Positions 1 through 11,500 of a stretch of 64,000 bases of DNA are shown here, one piece after another (positions within the stretch are counted from its first letter, which is position 1; the number at the start of each line of letters is the position of its first letter). The translations under genes and the position numbers were made by a program. Below the pieces are notes generated by a model that was given only the letters and a program-made list of their open reading frames with translations, had not been told where the DNA came from and did no database searches. This stretch comes from Ciona intestinalis (Eukaryota; Chordata; Ascidiacea; Phlebobranchia; Cionidae), in NCBI RefSeq assembly GCF_000224145.3, contig NC_020168.2, forward strand, positions 3,514,561 through 3,578,560, written 5' to 3'.

Positions 1-1081
1 TGGACACAATTAGTCAGAAGCGGAATTTTACTTTTAAAACAGGGGTGACATCATATGTTTAACATAAAACTGTTGTTTTTTCTGTTGTGACTTGTGCAAC
101 AGGTGTCTATACTGATAATAGCAGAGACAAAGTACAATTCATTTCCCACATTAATCAATGAAGTTTTCTACATTTGACAACAATATGTGTAACTGCAAAC
201 GATGTAACAACAGATATTAGTAAAATATTATACAGTTATACCCATGCAAATAACAACTATAAACCTGGTAGTGAAGTAGGGGTGACCTTGGGATCCGATC
301 TTAAAAGCATTATCTTCAACCTCTTTATTTCACTCTAAACATTAAAGTAGTTTAGAGTAGTAACCTCTTTCATAAGAGGATTAAAATTTAGGTTGCTATT
401 AGGGATGCACATTACAGAATTTCGGATCTATGAGATTCGAATCTAATTAAGGGATTCGGTATTCTGTTTAATGACATCATTACACGTCATCTCATACACT
501 ATATTAACAATTTTTTAAATTTAATAATTAAAAAAAAAATATTTTTGTGTTTTGTGGGACTTTCGAGAGTAAACGTTTTACAACGTCTTTTTATAGCCTG
601 CTATACGTTTCATGACGCAAAAACTACCCAATAGTACAATTTTTGATAATTTTACAGCTCATGATCCAACAAGGCTGCTATGAAAGAGTCAATAAACTGA
701 CTTATGTGGGTAAAATTATTTTTTCCTATAAATACAAAAAGATTCGAAATTCTAGATTCGAAATAAAGTATTCTAGGATATCCTAGAATACCTAATTATT
801 CTGTAATGTGCATCCCTAGTTGCTATAGGTAAAATGTTTGGCAAGTTGGCAGGTAATTTCTGTTTTGATTTAAAAAAAATAGTGTTTAAATACCAGATTT
901 AAAAAATAGGTTGAGAAACTTAGAGTTTGCGGTATTGTCACTTTATAACAGTTAATTGCCAGGTCTGTGTAAAAAAATAGACTTCTTATCAATATACTAT
1001 ACTTATAGTTAATTTACAAACACTTTTTTATTTTTAATTTACTTAATTAGCAAATTTTAGCATTAATATGTTCATATGCAC
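1..1081. other. Left-edge non-coding stretch, probable kinesin intron
   Basis: AT-rich DNA with no recognisable exon. The kinesin reading frame exits at 1082 with a splice donor, so this is probably intron leading to tail exons beyond the window. It contains the hAT-type MITE at 400-818. Confidence 0.5.
400..818. mobile_element. Non-autonomous hAT-type MITE, copy 1
   Basis: The element has 20-bp perfect terminal inverted repeats starting TAGGGATGCACATTACAGAA. An exact 8-bp target duplication, GTTGCTAT, lies at 392-399 and 819-826. An 8-bp duplication and a TAGGGATGCAC end are typical of hAT elements. There is no transposase ORF. A second copy lies at 60715-61161. Confidence 0.88.
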
Positions 1082-4000
1082 CTGCAGAGCCACAATATCC
1101 CCCTGCATGTCTTCATTTATACGTGCTTTGTTCTTTATCATCTTTGCACGCTGAGCAAACTGTAGAGTGGTGATCGTTTCGCCGTAGAAGTTTGAATTTG
1201 GATGAATGTTTGCGATAAGACATGTGCGTGCATTTCCACCAACGGAATCCTTAGAAAAAAAAATTTGAATTACTTTTTAATTGAATGAATGAATGTAACT
1301 TACTTTATCCTCGCGTGGCGGGAAAACAACAGTCGTTATGATATGGGTGTTCAAACACCTCAGTGCCAGCTTACGAGTTTGTTACTTTGTGGGTGATTGT
1401 CTTTTTGGATTTATTTTTTATGTATGGCTGATAATTTAGACAACCCATTACTGGCCGCTGGGTTGGAGCAATTGCCAATAAGTGTCTTGCCCAAGGACAA
1501 ATGCGCCCACAATGGTAGCAGTGTCGAGCCTTGTACCCATTACCTGTAACCACTTTTCCACAGCGCCGGACACATTGTTATCACATTACTCTTGTATGTT
1601 CTGTCTGTATGTTCTGCTGTTAACAACAAGCAGTGGTGCAGCCAGGGGGGGAATTGGGGGGTTACGCCTTAACTCATATCTTAGGCGAGTTTTATAAACA
1701 TTAGCTACCTGGGGGTTGGGCCATTCTGTGTATTGTAAATGCTTAGAGAATGTGTATACGATATAATGAATGTGTCGTATAAATTAAAAAATACAACAAG
1801 AAATATGTAAAGTAAAATAATAAAGGTAATGGGCAAAATCTGCCCCAAATCCCAGATTCTAAACAAGGAACTAACCTACACGGAACAGAACGAAAAAATG
1901 AAAGTACAAAATATAAAGTCCAAAACATTCTTCTCACTTTTAACAAGAATGTGAGTTTTGAATCTCTGTATGGGACATGACGTTGTTTTCCGTTCTCAAT
2001 ATCAACAAGTGACATCATGACGTTTCCAAGCACACTAAGAGACTTGTTAATGTTCCCTGCTTCTTTTAACCTTTGCCCAGTAGTCCCAGTATCTCTCTGT
2101 CGTTCAGAACCAGCAAGATCCACCATATTAAGTAAACTTCTTCGTACTTTTGTAACTTCACCTTGTAAAAATAGGATTTATTTACATCTGAATGCAACTA
2201 TACAGTGCACAATATTTAAATGTTAAAAAATTGAGAGAGATTTAAATAAAAAGAACAACTGATTAGGTATTTTCTGTTACTTCTGCTACCAGGAATATTG
2301 CAAGCAATTTTTTTGGGGGGCTTTTGCAGCAAGAGTTTTACTAAAGTAAACGATGTTTTGAAATTAAAAAATATAAATGTATGAATGGCATTATAAAAAC
2401 AATCATAAACAAGCGTCATTTTACCCTGATAAAGATGAGCTGAATCGGATGTTGAAAAAGCTAAATCCGATGTCAGCCAGCAAAATTATTACTGAAGGAA
2501 CCAAAATATAACTAGTCAACTACAACACAGTATTTTTACCTGTTTTGTCTTTGGTTTCAATCGACAATGTAAACACTGCGTGACTTCGTGAACTTTCACG
2601 GTTCATGGAAGTTGAAGCTACATGACGATTGTTCCAACCAGATTTGAGGACCTGGAAGTTTTACTTAGTGCTTTGGTATTAATACTTAACAATCTAAGAT
2701 GGCTTTTATATTTTTCTAAAAATAATTTTCATTGATTGTTACCTAAAATGAGCACTAAAGGAAACAAACTAGGGTGTGAAAAAAGTTATTTTGATTGATG
2801 ATGTGGCCAAAGTACAGCTAATAAAGTCATGCACCGCAGACCACACAAGACACAACGTATCTCAATTCCCACATCACATAAGCTACTTAAACATTTGTGA
2901 ATGCATTGTATGAGTATAAGCTGTGTAGATAGCACCCTTAGTGTTGGGGTAAAGAAACTGGCCTAAATCTCAGGTTACATGGTTTGCTTGCCATACTGTA
3001 TAGTTTGACACACTGTGTGAACCTTAACCATATTGTATATTAGAATCCTTTAATTTCAATTATATGAAGTCTAAACAACACTGAAAGTACGTAACGTATA
3101 GAATCCATTAAATTTAGTACTACGCAGAAAGTAGATTAACTAACATTGAAAGTAATAAAGTATAATTACCATGAATGCTTCTGATACAGAAGCAACAACT
3201 GTTTCAATTATATGGTCAACAAAGACTCCTCTGCTCAAAGATTCACGGAGTTGTAAAGGTGACACAGCACCCGTGTCAAGCAAATCATAAATATGTTCTT
3301 GGTATATTTCAAAGAAAGAACATTTGCATAGGAACTCGACTTTTTCTCCGTGCTGTAAAAGTATGAATGTAAAATTTTAAACACCTAAAAAATAAGGTCA
3401 GAATTAAAATTTTAAACACTTAAAAAAATTGATCAAAATTAAAATTTTAAACATTTTAAAAATAAAGGTCAAATTTTAATTATTATATAACATCTATTAA
3501 AATTTCATACGTAAGAAATAAGAAAATAAAATAGAAATGCTTGTTTTAACAAATTTATTATTTAGTTAGAAGTCCTATTTTGAAGTACAATTGTAAATAT
3601 AATATAAAAAAATAAGACTAACAAATGGAAGGGGCCACAGGCATAGCATACCAGTACCACTATAAATAAAATAATTATTTATGATGCAAAATTGTTTCTT
3701 TTTTTCAGTTTTAAAACAGAACACATAGAAAATATGAAGTTTCATTGGTTTACCATTTCTTGTTTCTGGTTAATAAGTTGAAATAAATATTCCAGGGATC
3801 TTGGTATGACTCCGTTCATTTTGTTAACACCATGCGAGTCAAAATCTTCACTTGGTCCAAGCATGGTAAACGTTTTGCCTGATCCTGTTTGACCACTGCA
3901 AAAATATTCGCAAAAGTTTTAAATGTATTGAAGCAACTTATTTATCCTTGTGCACAGGGTCAACAACAGTTATATAACACAGGTGTTCTGTTTCACGCAT

Positions 4001-4948
4001 CTCGTGCCTGCTATCCAGTCACCACATATGCAACTTTGTGGGTGTGAATTTTTTGTGTTTTTTATTATGTCGACGGCAGCAAACATGGAACTATATTGAT
4101 ACAGACCGTTGTTTACAATCCTGTCTGGCTCTTGGCTTGCTATTTTAGAAAGACTAATGTATACAAAACAACGAGGCCTGTATCTTGTTAGTTTGTAAAC
4201 ATAAAACAAGGGTTGCCATTAAGGTGTAGCAGTTGACTAACTTGACTGTGCTTGTGTTTACACAAGGTATATTCTTCATGCGTTAAGTAAAATTTGGATA
4301 ACTATAATATTTTTTTATATCTGTGCTCAAAGCAGAGTCAACCGCTACAAAGGCCTATAAGGGACATTTTGAAACCAACATTTTCACTTGCTGCCAGCTA
4401 AAGAATTACAGACGAAATGAATAGAAACCAAACAAGCAGTGTAGCAAAATGCCAAAATATGAGTTTACTTACTAAGCAAATATAGTTCCATTATAACCCT
4501 CAACACAGCCTTCCACGATTCTCTTTCCAACTGCATGGAACACTGATTCCTATTGAAACAAAACTTTGTAAAATGTTGGCCATTTATTTATATAACATAT
4601 ATATATATAAATATACAACATATCTTGCGTAAAATCAAAACTATAGTGTTTCTATATAGAGCTTACAAAATATGTTAAAAAAACTAACTAACTATATCAT
4701 ACATCTGACAGCATCTCTTTACACGAAGTTATAACTAACAACCAGCTCACCTGAGAAGCGTCTTGGTCAAGTACATGATCAAATTTAAAATCTTTCGAAG
4801 TGCATTTCCCGTGCGTTAACACGATTTCGGAATCTGGTAAAACTTTTAGGCAAACTAGACTGCCAGAGTTGTTTGCTGGTGGTCGAATGCGAAGAATAAC
4901 TCGAATGGAATCGCTACTAGAATTACCATGTGCTTCTGTGTCTCCCAT
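1082..4948 (-). CDS. kif15: Kinesin-12 / KIF15-like motor protein (5' part, continues off left edge)
   Basis: N-terminal plus-end-directed kinesin motor, ATPase on microtubules; KIF15 acts in spindle assembly. Exons in coding order: 4948-4751, 4549-4473, 3895-3754, 3352-3170, 2651-2540, 2161-1938, 1249-1082, all with GT/AG borders and matching phases, together 368 codons. Visible landmarks: [10 protein letters not shown] near residue 15, P-loop GQTGSGKT at about 93-100, switch I NRESSRSH at about 217-224, switch II DLAGSE at about 252-257, and a neck region with [19 protein letters not shown]. The last motif and the [19 protein letters not shown] stretch resemble KIF15 more than other kinesins. 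The start ATG at 4948 follows an A-rich leader. The coiled-coil tail is not in the window. A SINE and SINE fragments occupy two introns. Confidence 0.9.
1281..1572 (-). repeat. tRNA-derived SINE (intronic)
   Basis: On the minus strand the right end carries a tRNA-like head with a B-box-like GGGTACAAGGCTC. The body has the conserved TTGGGCAAGACACTTATTGG segment. The tail contains CCGCCACGCGAGGATAAAGT. The same element recurs many times in the window. It lies in a kinesin intron. Confidence 0.75.
3930..4062 (-). repeat. SINE tail fragment (intronic)
   Basis: Tail half of the same SINE (CACCCACAAAGT, then GTTATATAACTGTTG on the minus strand). It lies in the kinesin intron between the P-loop exon and exon 2. 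Confidence 0.5.
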
Positions 4949-5512
4949 TTTAAAAACTATCGCTTGTCGTTTCTATAAATAATGATCGCCACAAGCCCAC
5001 AATAAAACATTTTCTAAGCGATTGCTGTGTTATTATAATTTTCTTAAAATTCCCGCTTTTTATGTGTCTCTGGGTGGCGCTAGCGAGTATAACAAGAGAG
5101 CCAGAGAGAGAGACAGCTTTTTCTAAACTTTAAACCAGGTGTATCGAGCAAAGCCTATAACATTTTTCAGTAGTATTACAAACTGATATGCCAAATGATA
5201 AACACAGACGCAAATTCTTGGCCATTGCTTGAAAACAAATGTGATCAACTTCTTTTTTAGAAACATTGTTCAATTTAGAGTGTATCATACATTGGTCAAA
5301 CCAAATTTATTTGCACGCACATTACACGGTATCAAAAATCGGACGTTATGTACAAAATGCAAAATACAGAAGTTGCATTTACTTGTCTTGCTCGGTTTGA
5401 CTGGTGATATTTACAAGTGCGGATTTTGTTTTTGAGTTATGTTGGTTTCTCGAGGTTTAGCATCGTCTACACATGACCGCTTTGCTGACTATATGGCAGG
5501 TGAACCAAAACA
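4949..5512. other. Intergenic DNA, kinesin upstream / NHA 3' region
   Basis: Holds the probable promoter and 5' UTR of the kinesin-12 gene and the 3' UTR of the NHA antiporter. Both genes are on the minus strand. No TATA box is evident. A minus-strand AATAAA lies at 5306-5311. Confidence 0.5.
5306..5311 (-). promoter_or_regulatory. Candidate poly(A) signal of the NHA gene
   Basis: AATAAA on the minus strand about 200 bases past the NHA stop codon at 5513. It is the first canonical hexamer I see there. Confidence 0.45.
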
Positions 5513-8500
5513 CTATGCCTGCTTTTCTTCGTCATCTTCCACTTCTTCGTAAAACTCTGGCGAGAGCTTGAGTAACTTTGGACCAGTGAGGCCAATCAAG
5601 GCTGCACCAGTTGGTGCAGTGAGTAGAATGGATAAAACAGCTAAAGTAAGAACCTGTGGAAATATGACAGGTTTATTGCATAGCAACATATTACAGTTTT
5701 TACATAAACGCTTTTGCATCATAAATAGTTTTGTTGTGTAATATATTTGCCATGCCAACACCAACGCATTTACTCTTTACACAAAACCAATGTTTTACCT
5801 TCGTGCCGTAGGCTACGACTTCTTCTGAAGCGTTGTTTTCGATGGCCATATCAAGGGCAACAGCTCCAATGGCAGCCTAAATGTAATTAATGTGTGTATA
5901 AGTGGTTGCTCGTTGGACGCTTCGCGTTTTAAGCAAACATTAACCATCAATGTGAAACCTGGACGGTCGCCTTTGGAAGCCAAGCAATGGTCATGAAGAC
6001 TTTTTCTTTCATGTTAAAAACCGACCAATACACTGATAAGAAGGCGACTGCGCTTCGGAAGACAAGGCCGATGAGAATAAGGCCCGTACCAAGACCTGGA
6101 AATACATATTTTACTTACTAGGTCAACTCATATCTCACTTATAAGTTGTGATCATAATGTTTTAACGACACTAAGCAACATTATGTCTTTTACATAGCAT
6201 ATATTGAATTTTTTGCATAAAGAATATGGACAGCATAACCAGTTCAGTATATCACACACAGTGTCACCTTACACTGCTATCTTACCAACGGTTTCTGGTT
6301 CCAAGCTCTCAATTCTGACAGAAGCACCGATCAGACCGAACAGGAGAGGTTGAAATATTACCCACAAATGAGCGAAAGTTTTTGCAGGACCCTTCTTCTC
6401 TTTGTCCCATCTTAATTGAGAAACACAATACCAATTACGATACAAACAGTATAACTTAAGTTTATTATAAACTGGGTTTTGATAAAAATAGACGGAATAC
6501 GGAATGTATCTTATTTACCTTTGTATGGCGAGGCAACGATGGTCTTATAACTCGGGTGTTCAGTACAGCAAAAATAAAAAAATATTGGCGGTAGCGGAAA
6601 ACTAACAGTTGTTCGTTTTTCATAATATTCGAACCTATTTCCACGTTTGGCTGGTATATGTTCAGCTTATCTAATCTAAGGTTTGCTTTGCCGGCGTTCG
6701 TATTGTCTGGTTAATGATAAAATTTCAAGACAAATATTTTACAGCAAACATATTTTTCGAAAAAAAAACGCAGCAGCGCCGAAACTTCGAGAAACGGCTA
6801 CGTCAACACACACTATGCAAACGATACAGCTCATGATTACAGTAAAGTAACATTGGTTGCCGTGACGTTAGAAAAGCAAACACTTACCGAGTTCCTGCTA
6901 CAAATGCCATGACTAATGTAGCGAGAGCTCCTGCCCCAGCATAATGAACTATCTTGCTTCCGAAACCGCAAAAGATTGCTAAACCCAAAAGCAACGCGGT
7001 TCTGTATCCCGAACGTCCTTTCTGTGCAAATTAAGGCAACATATAGTAGGGTGGGGGAGACTGGACATCTTTAGCACATAATATTCAAATATTCGGATCG
7101 TGTTTTAAAGTTCAAACAATTAACAGCGGTCTATGGTAGTCGTGAGGATATGGTTTTTATATTTCCTTGAATTTTCTTTGTACTACCAAATGGGACGAAA
7201 AAATAAAAAAAAAAGATGTTTCATTTCCCTACACCCTACTATACGTATACATGGCTGCGGTCAGATGTGTTATAAGTGTGAAATTAATAGATCTTCTGAC
7301 GTTTTGTGCCATCAAAACACCGAAATTCGTCTGCAATGCGGCAATTAAAAGACATTAAGTGTCTTTGTCCAAAAACTTTACGGCAAACCCTTATATGATC
7401 GCATCAGTATAATAGACAAAACGTTGGCCCTTAGTTACAATAACAAACTCCAGAAGACCTATTTCACATTGAATCTAACTGCCAATATAGGAACTAATTA
7501 TTAAGCCATATACAAACCATTTCTGGAGAAGGAAAATACCAAAGGACCACCCCGAGGAAAACTCCGGCGCCGATACCAAAAACCAGCTCTAATGGTCCGT
7601 GAATTATCTTTTCCACGAGATTGCCTGATAATAAAGATCAAGTTATTACAAACAACCCTCGAGAACTAGATGCCTATACGGCTTTCAGAGATACCTCCTG
7701 TCTAAAATTATATAGTATAGGGTGGAGGAAGATGAGACACCTTTTCATTTTATTTTCTCGTGACAATTTAGTAGTAAACAAACACAACATTCAAGGAATT
7801 ATAAAACCGTATCCTCATGACTCACATAAACCGTTAATTGTTTAAAACACGATCAGGATATTTGGATATTATGTGTCAAAGGTGTCCCATCTTCCCCCAC
7901 CGTACTATATGCAATTAAAGCCAGGAAATTGGTATTTCTATGCCAAAAATGCCTATCACGCTAAATCATATGGTAAATAAATGGTAAATGAAAAATTAAA
8001 TAAGGCATGCAATTCGATAAAGAAGAAATTACCGTCGGAAAAGATCATGCCAAGAACGACGTTGAAACCCGTGATACCAATGACGTCATTGAGTGCTGCC
8101 CCAGCGATCAAAAACGTGGGTATTCCCCCTTCGACCCCATAACCCCTGTCTTGGAGGTAAAGAAGAGAGGGGACGACAACAGCAGGAGACACAGCACACA
8201 GGACGAATCTAGGATAGAGTTAAGTGTTTATTGTAGTGTAGAATGAGACTAATACTGTTAGCACATAATACGGCATACAGTGGGGTGGGGAAGATGGGAC
8301 ACCTTATTATTCTGTTTTCCCAACCCATTTGGAAGTAAACAAAGTACATTTAAAGGATTGTTTAACTGTATTCTCACGACTCCTATAAACCGTTGTTATT
8401 TGTTTAAAACACTACCAGGATATTTGAATATTACGTGCAAAAAGTGTCCCATCTTTTCCCACCCCTATACTGTACTTCCCACTGTTTTAACAAATACCAA

Positions 8501-11500
8501 TATTACCAATATTTTAGAGTCGTGAGTATACGCTGTTGTTTATGGGATAGGTTAGAAAAACCTCGTATTAGAATTACACAAAGAATATATAGAAAAAATG
8601 CTGTATAAGAGATAAAAAGGCTGTGTTGGAAATAGTTTATAATTAGATTGAACAAGTCTGTTTACCCGATTACGAATCCCCAGTCCAATGGAAATTGAAG
8701 TAAGATCATCGAGAATCCGGCAACTACTCCACATTCAACTAAAGACGTGAAACACGCGAAAGCAAGAAGGACCCATTTCAGTTTCAGAAGTGCCTAAAGA
8801 TAAAGAAAAAAGTTACGAAAATTTAATATAGTAGTGTGGGAGAAGATGGGATACCTTTTCATTCTATTTTCTCCTTCCATTTGGTAGTAAACAAAGAGCA
8901 TTTAGAAAATTATTAAAGAAAATTATGTATTTTTACGACTCCCATAGACCGTTGTTAATTGTATAAAACACGATCAGGATATTTGAATATTATGTGCTAA
9001 AGGTGTCCCATCTTAACCCACCCTACTATATGACCGTTCCTATCATTTAAACTTTCGAAATATTGTAGCAAATTTTCTTGTTAATTTTTAGAATAGCAAC
9101 AACTGTTTGCGTAACTTTGAACTGTGAGAAGTAAGAAACCTGTTCATATGTTTGTCTTCATCCTGGCTCCAAATGTTTAACGTTAATGTTTGAATAAACG
9201 TAGCGCCTACACCACGTAGCTAGGTTCCACACAACGCGAGAGCGAAAGAAATATTGAATTTGGTTGTGTAACTTATACTTGCCTATTTGCCAAACCTTGT
9301 TGAAATATTCAAGCCATATTTAAGGCCTCAATCGAAAGGCATTTATAATCGTATGTTCGTATGACTTACCCGACCATCAAGCCCCAAGCCTGCTCTAGTT
9401 AGAATTACAGTGAGCGCAATTGTTCTGAGCGCTGATGACCACTTTTGATCGATATCCTTTGCCACGTCGATGTAGGGGACATTACGTAATATGAAACCCA
9501 TAATCAACATACCTACAATGAAAAAACGTATGAACAAATTAATTAGTTTTCCAAATACTAATTATTCCAAATTTTCGGCTCAAGACTAAACTAGTCGCCG
9601 CCTAAATTCGATTGTTTTTTTAGTCGGTAGATTTTGACCGACTGACTACTGTAATAAGTAATGCACAGAAACTTGGTCGGTCGACTAAACGACTAAATCT
9701 TAGACTGCCGACTAAAAAACGCGGTACCAGTAGTTATACCGCGATCGACCAGTTTAGTCGGTAGCCGAAAACAACATTTAATATTGTTATACCAATGTTT
9801 GGAAATTCTTTGCAACAAATACCTAGTTACTAAAGCTCTAGCAGAAAAAATAGTAATTCGGAATCTGTTGCAAACAATCTCCAACAGTGGAATAGCAATA
9901 TGACGTAATAGACCAACTCTGGCCTCAATAGTTCAACAATTAGTAGGCATTTTTCAAACCAGAATAATAACTGCAATCAATATAAAGTAGGCTATCTATA
10001 TGTTCATACCAAGCAACGGTGGCAGTGGCGGAATTCCTGGAATTCGAATCTTATTGATGAGGATACCAGCTATGGTGCAAGCGAGGAATAAAATGATGAT
10101 GCCGAATAAGTTTCCGCCAGGTGACGCTGACACGGGTGAGATCGACCATGGCACAGCCCATGTGAGAAAGGCAACAAAAACTAGAAAATTTGCAAAAGTA
10201 GAAAATTAGTGGTAAACACATAACAGACGTTTTTTTCAAATACAAAAACAAAGATTAGATTATTTGAAACAACTATAAGAGAGTCCAGCCGCAAAACGAC
10301 AGTCCTAAAGCACGCTAGAGGTTAAAACAGCATGAATAAAGGTGTGAAATATGAGCGTGGCTGTTCAACCCACAAATCAGTAAGAAAAGTTATCAAAACT
10401 GCAAAAGTTCAAAAAGTTAATAATAACAAGTTGGCTTTTGATTGGAACACACATAAAACAGGTATATCATAGTAGGGTGGGGAATACGGGACACCTTTAG
10501 CACATAATATCCTAATGGTGTTTTAAACAATTAACAACATTATACAAAAGCCGTGAGGATATGGTTTATAATTATTTGAATATTCTTTGATTACCACCAA
10601 ATGGGATGAGAAGACAGAATAAAAATGGAATCCCATTTTCCCCAACAATTATGTGATAACAAAAGGTGTCTCGTCTCCCCCACCCTACTATATAAATTTT
10701 GCGTAAAAAACATATAGTAGGGTGGGGGAAGATGGGACACCTTTTCGTTCAGTTTTCTCTTTCCATTTGGTAGTAAACAAGGAACGTTTAATGAATTATA
10801 AAACCGTAGCTTCACGACTTCCATAGACCGTTGTTAATTGTTTTTAAAACACGATCCGGCTATTTGGATATTATGTGTTAAAGGTGTCCCATCTTCCCCC
10901 ACCCTACTGTACGTCTAATTAAGATGCATATGTACTGTATACCTAAAGAAATGATCTTTGCCACTTTTCCATGGGGAGGACACATGAACATCCACATACA
11001 CGAACTTCGTTTCGAACTCTCATCCACATCATGGTACCTCCACATACAACATTGACAGAGGTATTCCATTCTATCGCAGCAATTCCCGGCTGGTAAATAA
11101 TAAAGTAAGATGAGAAAAGTCAAGTTGTTTGAACAATCTATTTTAGTGAGGTAAAAACACTCTTTCAGGTTTTCGGTTTTTGCAGATCGTTTCTGGTCAA
11201 AGTATATTTTAGTTTATGTAAAAGCGTTTCTGTTATTAGTATTCAATTTGGTTGCGGCAATTTTTAGGCTGGAAATAAACTACGTAGAATAGGGAGTTGT
11301 TAAAACCTAATTAAAGTGAATAAAATGCAGTTTATAACTTAAATAATGGGTATTTTTCCAATTAAATGTAAATATGTTTTCAACTGTAGGCCTAAGCGTG
11401 TTTTAATAACTGTTGTTTTTGTAGCTAAAATATTTTTAATTCTTTGCTACTGTAATCAAAGAGACAAATTAAAGGTAATATTATTATTATATAATGAATA

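Noticed and set aside
3175-3366. Plus-strand ORF opposite a kinesin exon
   Set aside because: It is a shadow of the minus-strand exon at 3170-3352, which carries the conserved [14 protein letters not shown] block.
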